50,714 bases of DNA from Butyrivibrio sp. (GTDB taxonomy: Bacteria; Bacillota; Clostridia; Lachnospirales; Lachnospiraceae). Location: positions 1 through 50,714 of the forward strand of contig JAMPDT010000004.1 of assembly GCA_023665525.1 (NCBI GenBank), read 5' to 3'. Numbering within the stretch: position 1 is the first letter of the stretch; every line of letters starts with the position of its first letter. Position numbers and translations under genes: made by a program. Positions 1 to 7,020 of the stretch are shown here, piece by piece. Below the pieces are notes generated by a model. That model was not told the DNA's origin, made no database searches, and worked only from the letters and a program-made list of their open reading frames with translations.

Positions 1-1
1 G

Positions 2-430
2 ATGTGGATTAAGGCGGTTCTTTTGATACTGTTTGCGTTCGGCGGCGGCGCTGCCACGGCGGGCGGCTATTTTGCGATTATCGCGACGGTCGGAGTTATA
101 ACGCGCTTTGCCCAGTATACGCATACCGCCGATAAAATACGCTTTTACGAGCTTATGATAATCTGCGGGGCGGCATTGGGCAACGCCGCCTTCGTATTTA
201 TGCCCCCGCTTGTCTTTCCGGGCTGGCTTACGGTTCTCGTGGTGCTTTTTATGGGCGTGTTTACGGGCTGCTTCCTTGTATCGCTGGCGGAGGCGCTTAA
301 GGGGATCCCGATATTTGTACGCCGTGCAAGGCTTACGGCGGGGCTTTGCTGTATCATTGTTTTTTTCGCTCTTGGCAAGGGTCTCGGCGGTCTGTTTTAT
401 TTCCTCGCGGATTTGGCGTCAAAGGGCTGA
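2..430 (+). CDS. spoVAB: Stage V sporulation protein AB
   Basis: A 142-residue hydrophobic protein with about four membrane segments, matching the usual length (about 140) and pattern of SpoVAB. Glycines near the N-terminus (FGGGAATAGGYFAI) and the ending FALGKGLGGLFYFLADL fit the family as I remember it. SpoVA proteins act in the inner forespore membrane and move dipicolinic acid into the spore and out again at germination. The ATG lies at base 2, so the ribosome site is outside the window, but the length suggests the gene is complete. spoVAA would be expected just upstream. spo0A follows after about 120 bases rather than spoVAC, which is odd. Family assignment is from recognition, not a search. 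Confidence 0.8.
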   Translation: MWIKAVLLILFAFGGGAATAGGYFAIIATVGVITRFAQYTHTADKIRFYELMIICGAALGNAAFVFMPPLVFPGWLTVLVVLFMGVFTGCFLVSLAEALKGIPIFVRRARLTAGLCCIIVFFALGKGLGGLFYFLADLASKG

Positions 431-475
431 AACGCAGGTTAGCGTTAAAACACTTTAAAACTGCGCAGAAATAAG

Positions 476-504
476 TTGTATTTATTTTAGATATATGTTA
501 TATT
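476..504 (+). promoter_or_regulatory. Vegetative-type promoter of spo0A
   Basis: TTGTAT at 476-481 and TATATT at 499-504 are separated by 17 bases, in the AT-rich gap between spoVAB and spo0A. The gene starts about 40 bases downstream. I saw no clear 0A box (TGTCGAA) or sigma-H promoter here. Confidence 0.6.
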
Positions 505-549
505 GTAAAAAACAGGCACAGATATTTAATACTCAAGAAAAGGTGTGGC

Positions 550-1332
550 ATGATGAAAAAAATCAAGGTTGTTGTGGCGGACGACAGTGAAATTACGAGA
601 AACTTGGTAGTTAATTATTTGTCTGCGGAGGAGGATATGGAAATAGTCGGCGCGGCGGCTGACGGAGAGGAGGCAATAATCGCGATAAAGGATACGCGCC
701 CCGACATGGTAATACTTGACCTCGTTATGCCGAAGGTGGACGGACTCGGCGTTATGGAGGAAATAGCGCAGAACGGGGGCAGCGGCAAGCCGGAGTACAT
801 AGTGATTTCGGCGGTTGCAAGCGAGAGCGTGATCAGCGAGGCAATCCGAATGGGCGCTTCATATTTTATAATGAAGCCGTTTGACGGGGCGCTGCTCGTA
901 AGGCGCATAAAGCAGATGACAGCGCGGGCGGAGGAAATGGCGGAGTCGTCGGTTTCCGCGCTTTCCGCCGAAAATATCCGTCCCACGACGTATATGCTCG
1001 TGGTCAGGCTGCTTAGGAATCTCGGCGTTTCCATAAGAATGACGGGCTATAAATACATAAGGGACGCGATTATTTTCGCGGTGAACGACCCGGAGTCCCT
1101 GACCTCGATTACCAAAACAATATATCCCGAAATCGCCAAGGCGCACCAAACCTCCTCGGGAAACGTGGAGCGCAACATACGCTACGCGGTAGAGGTGATG
1201 TGGTCGGAGCGCGGTGTTCCCAAATATTCCGAGTTTTTTGACGAGGTTTTCGGGGACGGCACCGACAAGCCCACAAATTCCCAATTCATACTTTCCTGTT
1301 CCGATTGGATAAATTCCTCGATACAGGAATAA
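550..1332 (+). CDS. spo0A: Sporulation master regulator Spo0A
   Basis: Response regulator of 260 residues, the normal Spo0A length. The N-terminal receiver domain carries the acidic pair D11-D12, the phosphoacceptor D57 in LDLVMPK and the conserved lysine of the YFIMKPFD segment. The C-terminal DNA-binding domain (from about residue 140) has the typical Spo0A blocks GVSIRMTGYKYIRDAI and ERNIRYAVEVMW. Phosphorylated Spo0A binds 0A boxes and commits the cell to sporulation. Two ATG codons are in tandem at 550 and 553, behind an AAGGTG ribosome site. In most endospore formers spo0A follows spoIVB; here it sits between two spoVA genes. Confidence 0.97.
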   Translation: MMKKIKVVVADDSEITRNLVVNYLSAEEDMEIVGAAADGEEAIIAIKDTRPDMVILDLVMPKVDGLGVMEEIAQNGGSGKPEYIVISAVASESVISEAIRMGASYFIMKPFDGALLVRRIKQMTARAEEMAESSVSALSAENIRPTTYMLVVRLLRNLGVSIRMTGYKYIRDAIIFAVNDPESLTSITKTIYPEIAKAHQTSSGNVERNIRYAVEVMWSERGVPKYSEFFDEVFGDGTDKPTNSQFILSCSDWINSSIQE

Positions 1333-1355
1333 ACGAAGCCTTTTGATCCATACTA
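1327..1355 (+). promoter_or_regulatory. Sigma-F/sigma-G-like promoter before spoVAC
   Basis: GAATA at 1327-1331 and CATACTA at 1349-1355, 17 bases apart, fit the forespore sigma consensus (GHATR, then CATHHTA). It overlaps the last codons of spo0A and lies about 50 bases before the spoVAC start. spoVA operons are sigma-G dependent in Bacillus, so the placement makes sense: spoVAC can be switched on in the forespore independently of spo0A. Confidence 0.6.
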
Positions 1356-1406
1356 TTTTTATAACGGCGGCAGCCGTGGAAATTTGCTTCTGAGAGGAAA
1401 ATAAGT

Positions 1407-1865
1407 ATGGATGAAAAGGACAAGAAACAGTACAACAGATATGTCGAAAGCGTAACGCCGACGCACAATCTTTTTTTGCAGATGCTGAAGGCGTTTATCG
1501 TGGGCGGCGTTATCTGCCTGATCGGTCAGGCGATTTATAACTGCTGCACCTATTACTATCATCTCGATAAGCTCAGCTCGTCCACATGGTGCTCGCTTAT
1601 TCTGATATTTTTGTCGGTGCTGCTTACCGCCGTCGGGCTCTACCCGAAAATCACAAAATTCGGCGGCGCGGGCGCGCTCGTTCCGATAACGGGCTTTGCC
1701 AATTCGGTCGCGGCAAGCGCGATAGAGTTCAAAAAGGAAGGTCAGGTTTTCGGCGTCGGAGCCAAAATTTTCACAATCGCGGGACCCGTGATTGTGTACG
1801 GCATTCTTACAAGCTGGGTGCTGGGCTTGGGCTACTGGATCGGGAAATGCTTCAAGTGGTGGTAA
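1407..1865 (+). CDS. spoVAC: Stage V sporulation protein AC
   Basis: A 152-residue membrane protein with the SpoVAC hallmarks: N-terminal basic cytoplasmic segment ending in TPTHN, a first membrane span, the GLYPKITKFGGAGALVPITG block and NSVAASAIEFKKEGQVFGVG. In Bacillus SpoVAC is the membrane channel component for dipicolinic acid release. The ribosome site GAGAGGA lies about 9 bases before ATG. spoVAD and spoVAE, normally next, are absent: the gene is followed by a terminator and a minus-strand methyltransferase. It has its own forespore-type promoter. Confidence 0.93.
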   Translation: MDEKDKKQYNRYVESVTPTHNLFLQMLKAFIVGGVICLIGQAIYNCCTYYYHLDKLSSSTWCSLILIFLSVLLTAVGLYPKITKFGGAGALVPITGFANSVAASAIEFKKEGQVFGVGAKIFTIAGPVIVYGILTSWVLGLGYWIGKCFKWW

Positions 1866-1890
1866 AATCAGATGAGGAATATGTAAGGCG

Positions 1891-1925
1891 GAGTGGCAGA
1901 GGAGTGTCTGTCCACTCTGTTTTTA
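1891..1925 (+). terminator. Terminator after spoVAC
   Basis: GAGTGGCAGA at 1891-1900 pairs with TCTGTCCACTC at 1907-1917 (one bulged T), followed by a run of T at 1920-1924. Confidence 0.75.
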
Positions 1926-1953
1926 TCGGAAAAATTCATTGCCGCTATGATTC

Positions 1954-2661
1954 TTATTTCCTTTTCAAAAATAGGTGCCGGAAGAAAGCTACGTTCGTAT
2001 ATGCGGTATCATTCTCCACGGCGCATTCAAGCATAAACATTCTTTCTTCCCAATCAGGCTCGCATTTGAACGTATTGGGCTGTATTCCGTAGAAGGTGCG
2101 AATACCGTATACCTTATCCAAATTAAATCTTTCCGCAATACAGTCCCGTAAGTCCTCAATCTCATATTCATTTATGGTTCCGAAATTTTGTGACGCAGCA
2201 TTCCCGCCGTTCAAAAGCGACATCGCTTCGTCAATATTGTTTTCAAATACTGCCTTGTGCATTACCTTACCGTTTTTATTATGCTTTACTATGGACAGTA
2301 TGCCGTCGTTTTTCAAGAGCCTGTGAAATTCCGAAATAAGGCTTGCGCGGTCCTCGATATATTCCAAGACATTGTGACAAAGTATAACGTCGAAGCTGCC
2401 GTCCTCCATTCCTTTAAGTTTATCAATACCTCCGATTATCTGCTCATAGCGGTTATCGCATATCCTGTGTTCAAGAAGCTCAACGTTTGGCTCCACTGCC
2501 GTTACGGCGTTGGATTCTGCCAGGTGGTTCGAGGTAACGCCAAAGCCGCTTCCAAAATCCAATATTTTTTTATCTTTGAATTCAAGATTATGCCAAACCA
2601 ATCTGTAAAACAACCGTCCCCATGGCGTCTTTATATAATCTAAATACCCGTTGACATTCAT
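1954..2661 (-). CDS. Class I SAM-dependent methyltransferase
   Basis: A 235-residue methyltransferase. Motif I is ILDFGSGFG (S-adenosylmethionine binding), followed by the acidic VEP loop, DVILCHNVLEYI as motif IV, and RLLKNDGILSIVKH as the post-motif strand. The C-terminal part, with YGIRTFYGIQPN and ERMFMLECAV, recalls CmoM/SmtA-like tRNA methyltransferases, but I cannot fix the substrate. The longer open frame starts at 2679, yet the ATG at 2661 has a strong GGAGG eight bases upstream and begins MNVNGYLDYIKTPWGR, so I choose it. It is a single gene pointing toward spoVAC. Its bases are more AT-rich than those of its neighbours, which may hint at transfer. Confidence 0.85.
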   Translation of the reverse strand: MNVNGYLDYIKTPWGRLFYRLVWHNLEFKDKKILDFGSGFGVTSNHLAESNAVTAVEPNVELLEHRICDNRYEQIIGGIDKLKGMEDGSFDVILCHNVLEYIEDRASLISEFHRLLKNDGILSIVKHNKNGKVMHKAVFENNIDEAMSLLNGGNAASQNFGTINEYEIEDLRDCIAERFNLDKVYGIRTFYGIQPNTFKCEPDWEERMFMLECAVENDTAYTNVAFFRHLFLKRK

Positions 2662-2757
2662 TGCTATCCTCCTTGTCAAATCCCGCCGGCACTGTTATTT
2701 TACAGTAAACGCGGCTGTAATTCAATTATATTTTGCTTAGTCCTTATCTTATTTTTC

Positions 2758-2786
2758 TTGTGCCCTAATGGGAACTTTGGTATAAT
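2758..2786 (+). promoter_or_regulatory. Promoter of the small gene at 2822
   Basis: TTGTGC at 2758-2763, 17 bases, TATAAT at 2781-2786, preceded by TGG (partly extended -10). Confidence 0.65.
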
Positions 2787-2821
2787 TTTTTCATATGAGA
2801 ACGTGTCAGGGAGGAAACGAT

Positions 2822-3067
2822 ATGAAAACGACCGTCAGGCTTACGCATTCCTCCGTCCTGTTCAAGGACGGAAAGCCCTTTGTGTCCGTGCTTTTTGAGG
2901 ACGGCGAAAAAAGCGCGGAGGGGAGGATACCCGAATGCGTAATCAGCATAAACATGGGCTTTTCCGAGGCGGAGGCGGCGGAATTTGAGGAGTATATGCG
3001 GGAAAACAAGACCGAAATAATCGAGGCGGCAAAGAAAATAACGGGAATAATGCACTGGCTGTCTTAA
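2822..3067 (+). CDS. Small hypothetical protein
   Basis: An 81-residue soluble protein that I do not recognise. The N-terminal half looks like beta strands (TVRLTHSSVLFKDGKPFVSV), the C-terminal half like an acidic helix (EAEAAEFEEYMRENKTEI). The frame is open from 2795, but the ATG at 2822 has GGAGG at 2810-2814 and a promoter just upstream. It precedes the MATE exporter by about 55 bases and is probably co-transcribed with it. Confidence 0.7.
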   Translation: MKTTVRLTHSSVLFKDGKPFVSVLFEDGEKSAEGRIPECVISINMGFSEAEAAEFEEYMRENKTEIIEAAKKITGIMHWLS

Positions 3068-3121
3068 AGCTGCCGCGGCAATGCAGGCGGCGCTGAAATA
3101 AGACGACGGGCGGGAGATAAA

Positions 3122-4510
3122 ATGTCAATCAGAGAAAAATACATAGGCGACAGCCGATTTTACAAAAAAACCTTGGGCGTTGCGGTTCCGATCATGATTC
3201 AGAACGGTATCACGAATTTCGTCGGACTTTTGGACAATATTATGGTCGGCCGCGTCGGGACGGAGCAGATGTCGGGAATCGCGATCGTGAATCAGCTCCT
3301 GATGGTGTTTAATCTTGCGATATTCGGGGCGATTTCGGGCGCGGGGATTTTTACCGCGCAGTACTACGGAGCGGGGGACAATAAGGGCGTGCGCAATACC
3401 TTTCGCTTCAAAATGTATATCTGTATCGGGCTTACGGCGGTCGGTATTTTACTGCTGTCGTTTTTCGGGGAAAATCTTATCCGTATGTACCTGCACGGAG
3501 AGGACAACGGTCTGTCCGTTGACGCAGCGCTTTTTTACGGAAAAAAATATCTCAGGATAATGCTGATCGGGCTGATCCCCTTCGCCGTGGAGCAGTCTTA
3601 CAGCGGAACCCTGCGCGAATGCGGCGAAACCACGGTGTCGATGAGAGCGGGAATCGCGGCTGTTGCCGTGAATCTCGGGCTGAATTATCTGCTCATTTTC
3701 GGAAAGCTCGGCTTTCCGAGGCTCGGGGTGGAGGGAGCCGCTATCGCGACGGTCATATCAAGATATGTTCAGGCGGCGATAGTGATAATATGGACGCATA
3801 CCCATAAAGAAAGAATGCCGTTCATAGAGGGAGCGTACATAAAGCCCGCGGTTCCCGGGACGCTTACGGGGCAGATAATCACGCGCGGAGCGCCTCTCAT
3901 GGTCAACGAGGTAATGTGGGCGGCGGGAATCGCCGTTCTTAACCAGTGCTATTCGATGCGCGGACTGGACGCGGTCGCGGCGATCAACATATCGTCCACG
4001 ATAACCAACCTTTTCAACGTGGTGTTTATCGCCTTCGGCGACGCTATCGCGATAGTTGTGGGACAGCTTCTCGGCGCCGAAAGATACGAGGAGGCGAAGG
4101 ACACGGACAGAAAGCTGATTGCCTTCTCCGTCGCGCTCTGCATTGTCATAGGCGCGCTTTTGGCAGTGTCCGCGCCGCTGTTTCCGAGGCTTTACAAGAC
4201 GACGGACGGCGTAAGGCTTTTGGCGGGGCGGGTTATGCGAATATCGGCGGCGTTTATGCCTGCCTACGCGTTTATGCACGCCGCGTATTTTACGCTGCGC
4301 TCAGGCGGCAAAACGATAGTCACGTTTCTTTTTGACAGCGTGTTTTTATGGGTGGTTTCCGTTCCCGCCGCCTTTGTCATAAGCAGATATACGGGAATGC
4401 CGATGCTGCTTTTGTACCTGTGCATACAGGCGCTTGACCTGATAAAATGCGCGGTTGGCTTCGCGCTTGTAAAAAAGGGCGTATGGATCAACAAAATAGT
4501 AAAAAACTGA
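3122..4510 (+). CDS. MATE family efflux transporter
   Basis: A 462-residue integral membrane protein with about twelve membrane segments in two halves, the usual MATE length. Family traits are the N-terminal PIMIQNGITNFVGLLDNIMVGRVG block, and GAPLMVNEVMWAAGIAVLNQCYS with its equivalent position in the second half. MATE proteins export drugs or metabolites in exchange for Na+ or H+; the substrate is not visible here. GGGAG lies before ATG 3122. The gene is followed 16 bases later by the YkgJ-type gene, suggesting one transcript. Confidence 0.93.
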   Translation: MSIREKYIGDSRFYKKTLGVAVPIMIQNGITNFVGLLDNIMVGRVGTEQMSGIAIVNQLLMVFNLAIFGAISGAGIFTAQYYGAGDNKGVRNTFRFKMYICIGLTAVGILLLSFFGENLIRMYLHGEDNGLSVDAALFYGKKYLRIMLIGLIPFAVEQSYSGTLRECGETTVSMRAGIAAVAVNLGLNYLLIFGKLGFPRLGVEGAAIATVISRYVQAAIVIIWTHTHKERMPFIEGAYIKPAVPGTLTGQIITRGAPLMVNEVMWAAGIAVLNQCYSMRGLDAVAAINISSTITNLFNVVFIAFGDAIAIVVGQLLGAERYEEAKDTDRKLIAFSVALCIVIGALLAVSAPLFPRLYKTTDGVRLLAGRVMRISAAFMPAYAFMHAAYFTLRSGGKTIVTFLFDSVFLWVVSVPAAFVISRYTGMPMLLLYLCIQALDLIKCAVGFALVKKGVWINKIVKN

Positions 4511-4526
4511 CGGCGGAGGTATAAAA

Positions 4527-5195
4527 ATGTTTCGGAATTGCAGTCTGGAGGATATATCCGACGGCAGACTGTACGGTGTGAACGATATGGCAAGGCTTGG
4601 CTGTGACGGCTGCAAGGGGTGCTTTGTGTGCTGTACGGGAATGGGAAGCTCCATAGTCCTCGACCCGCTTGACGTGTTCAGAATAAGGCTTAACGGCGGC
4701 GAGAGCATAGAGAGCCTGCTTCGGGACAAGCTTGAGCTTAATATTGTTGATGGCGTGATCCTGCCGAATATCAGAATGAGCGGGGAGCGCGGCTGCTGTC
4801 CGTATCTTGACGAGGAGGGGAGATGCTCGATTCACGAGTACAGACCGGGAATGTGCAGGCTTTTTCCGCTCGGAAGGTATTATGAAAACGGGGATTACCG
4901 TTATTTTATGCAAAAGGAACAGTGCCGCAGGACGAACCGCACCAAGGTCAAAATAAGCAAATGGCTGGACATACCCGACTATCCCGCCTACCGCGAATAT
5001 GTTCTCAAATGGCATTCCCTGCTGCTTTCTTTGTCCGAAAGGCTGAAAGCAATGCAGGATTCGGACGTAAGGCAGCTTGAGCTTATGCTTGTAAATATGT
5101 TTTACATAAAGGTCGCGGCGGCGGACGAAAAGGAATTTATGAAGGAATTTGACGAAAAAACGGTTATGCTCGGAAAGCTTCTCGCGCAGCTTTGA
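4527..5195 (+). CDS. YkgJ family cysteine-cluster protein
   Basis: A 222-residue protein of the YkgJ/Fli(Fe)-cluster type, predicted to bind zinc or iron. It has a cysteine-rich start (C26, C29, C32, C35, C36 in GCDGCKGCFVCC), then the CCPYLDEEGRCSIHEYRPGMCRLFPLG block that defines the family and a further C in KEQCRR. The C-terminus is helical. Members of this family are widespread and biochemically poorly defined. It follows the MATE gene closely with GGAGG in front of ATG. Confidence 0.85.
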   Translation: MFRNCSLEDISDGRLYGVNDMARLGCDGCKGCFVCCTGMGSSIVLDPLDVFRIRLNGGESIESLLRDKLELNIVDGVILPNIRMSGERGCCPYLDEEGRCSIHEYRPGMCRLFPLGRYYENGDYRYFMQKEQCRRTNRTKVKISKWLDIPDYPAYREYVLKWHSLLLSLSERLKAMQDSDVRQLELMLVNMFYIKVAAADEKEFMKEFDEKTVMLGKLLAQL

Positions 5196-5251
5196 ATATG
5201 CGCGCGCCGTCAAAAGCCGCGCCCCAACCTGCGCCGCGCTCCAAAAAATTA

Positions 5252-5280
5252 TTTACACGCCTGAGGTTTTAGTGTATACT
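5252..5280 (+). promoter_or_regulatory. Promoter of purA
   Basis: TTTACA at 5252-5257, 17 bases, TATACT at 5275-5280. About 74 bases of leader follow. I saw no purine riboswitch or PurBox pair in it. Confidence 0.7.
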
Positions 5281-5353
5281 GTCATAGTGTGTTTCAGAAG
5301 CATTTTTTGAGGCGCATGACCAATGAAATAAGCAGCAGACAGGAGGAAAACGC

Positions 5354-6631
5354 ATGGTTAGAGCAATAGTTGGTGCCAACTGGGGCGATGAGGGCAAGGG
5401 CAAGATCACGGATATGCTGGCAGAGAAATCGGACATAATCGTAAGGTTTCAGGGAGGAAGCAACGCCGGACATACCATTATCAACGATTACGGCAAATTT
5501 GCGCTGCATCTGCTTCCGTCGGGCGTGTTTTACAGCCACACAACAAGCATAATCGGCAACGGCGTTGCGCTTAATATTCCTTATCTTTTAAACGAGATTA
5601 AGGGGCTTGAGGAGCGCGGGGTCCCCACGCCAAAGATCTTGGTGTCCGACAGGGCGCAGATACTTATGCCGTACCATGTGGATTTTGACGCTTTTGAGGA
5701 GGAACGCTTGGGTGGAAAGGCGTTCGGCTCCACAAAATCCGGCATAGCTCCTTTTTATTCCGATAAATACGCCAAAATAGGCTTTCAGGTCAGCGAGCTT
5801 TTCGACGAAGCCCTTTTAAGGGAAAAGGTTGAGAGAGTGGTCGAGTACAAGAACATTCTGCTCGAGCATTTGTACCATAAGCCCGTTATGAAGCCCGACG
5901 ATATATTTAATCTGCTTTTATCATACAGGGATATGATAGAGCCTTATGCAGCCGACGTATCGCTTTTTCTCCACAACGCGATAAAGGACGGCAAAACAAT
6001 TCTGCTTGAGGGACAGCTCGGCTCGCTCAAGGACCCCGACCACGGAATTTACCCGATGGTTACATCGTCCTCCACGCTCGCGGCATACGGCGCAATCGGC
6101 GCGGGAATACCCGCGAGGGAGATAAAGGACGTTGTGACCGTCGTCAAGGCATATTCCTCGGCGGTCGGAGCGGGAGCCTTTGTAAGCGAGATTTTCGGAG
6201 CCGAGGCGGACGAGATGAGAAAACGCGGAGGCGACGGCGGAGAATTCGGCGCGACAACGGGACGTCCCAGAAGAATGGGCTGGTTCGACGCGGTTGCGAC
6301 GCGATACGGTTGCCGTATGCAGGGAGCGACCGAGGTCGCCCTTACCGTGGTGGATGCGCTCGGCTATCTCGACGAAATTCCTATGTGCGTCGGCTATGAG
6401 ATAGACGGCGAGGTAACAAAGGACTTCCCCGTTACCTACAAGCTCGAGAGGGCAAAGCCCGTTCTCAAGACCTTTAAGGGCTGGAAATGCGATATAGGCG
6501 GAATACGAAATTACGACGAACTTCCCAAGGAATGCCGCGATTACATCGAAGCCATCGAAGCCGAAATCGGCGTTCCGATAACGATGATTTCCAACGGACC
6601 CAAAAGACATGACATAATCATACGAAAATAA
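5354..6631 (+). CDS. purA: Adenylosuccinate synthetase
   Basis: A 425-residue enzyme that joins IMP and aspartate using GTP, the first committed step to AMP. The N-terminal GANWGDEGKGKITD loop (phosphate binding and catalytic Asp), QGGSNAGHT (catalytic His), LEGQLGSL and the guanine-binding region near the C-terminus are all present, and the length is normal. GGAGG lies before ATG 5354. It is monocistronic, with its own promoter and two terminators downstream. Confidence 0.96.
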   Translation: MVRAIVGANWGDEGKGKITDMLAEKSDIIVRFQGGSNAGHTIINDYGKFALHLLPSGVFYSHTTSIIGNGVALNIPYLLNEIKGLEERGVPTPKILVSDRAQILMPYHVDFDAFEEERLGGKAFGSTKSGIAPFYSDKYAKIGFQVSELFDEALLREKVERVVEYKNILLEHLYHKPVMKPDDIFNLLLSYRDMIEPYAADVSLFLHNAIKDGKTILLEGQLGSLKDPDHGIYPMVTSSSTLAAYGAIGAGIPAREIKDVVTVVKAYSSAVGAGAFVSEIFGAEADEMRKRGGDGGEFGATTGRPRRMGWFDAVATRYGCRMQGATEVALTVVDALGYLDEIPMCVGYEIDGEVTKDFPVTYKLERAKPVLKTFKGWKCDIGGIRNYDELPKECRDYIEAIEAEIGVPITMISNGPKRHDIIIRK

Positions 6632-6648
6632 TCCTTCCGCATAAAAAG

Positions 6649-6690
6649 ACAGCCGCCGTCGGACTTCTCCGCCGTCGGCTGTTTTATTTA
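6649..6690 (+). terminator. Terminator after purA (bidirectional)
   Basis: ACAGCCGCCGTCGG at 6649-6662 pairs with CCGCCGTCGGCTGT at 6669-6682 (12 of 14 pairs), then TTTTATTT. The A-run on the left side makes it also usable for the minus-strand catalase gene. Confidence 0.8.
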
Positions 6691-6698
6691 TGCGTTCG

Positions 6699-6726
6699 GA
6701 AGCCTGTTTTCGGGCTTCTTTTTTCT
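6699..6726 (+). terminator. Second terminator after purA
   Basis: GAAGCCTG at 6699-6706, loop TTTT, CGGGCTTC at 6711-6718 (one G-T pair), then a T-rich run. Confidence 0.7.
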
Positions 6727-6744
6727 TTTTATAAGCCGAGCCTA

Positions 6745-6936
6745 TCAGTCGAACGCCGGATTGAAGGCATATACGTTGTTGCAGTCCAGCTTATCCTGCG
6801 TGATGTTGAGAGCTTCACCGAAGCGCTGGAAATGCACGACCTCTCTTGCGCGCAGGAAGCGTAACGGCGCTACGACGTCGGGGTCGTCGAGCAGGCGGAG
6901 AAGGTTGTCGTAAACTACCCTTGCCTTTTGCTCTGC
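6745..6936 (-). pseudogene. cotJC: Manganese catalase (CotJC-like), C-terminal fragment
   Basis: Read on the minus strand this gives 63 residues beginning AEQKARVVYDNLLRLL and ending NVYAFNPAFD, the C-terminal third of a manganese catalase of the spore-coat CotJC family. It includes REVVHFQRFGEAL, whose His is the expected manganese ligand. No start codon or ribosome site is present: the 5' end is cut by the attachment site of the mobile element at 6932. The upstream continuation is found 9 kb away at 15964-16176, and joining the two at the TC/GA dinucleotide restores the frame (EDLAA then EQKAR). Call it an interrupted gene rather than a decayed one, because no frameshift or stop is present inside the fragment. 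Confidence 0.85.
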
Positions 6937-6956
6937 TGCGACTGTGCAAAAACAAC
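6932..6956. other. Left attachment site of the 9-kb element
   Basis: Catalase codons end at TC (6932-6933); the element arm follows at 6934-6956 and contains GCGACTGT and AAAAACAAC. Its mirror image occurs at the right end. The TC lies in the Glu codon (GAG on the minus strand) of the AAEQKAR motif. Confidence 0.75.
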
Positions 6957-7020
6957 AGGTTTCAAAAACTAAGAATTTATGCTGGTTTTTTGATACCTAC
7001 GTTATCGTAAGAACCACACA

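Noticed and set aside
5281..5353. Purine riboswitch or PurR site before purA
   Set aside because: The leader is short and shows no purine aptamer core or paired PurBoxes.
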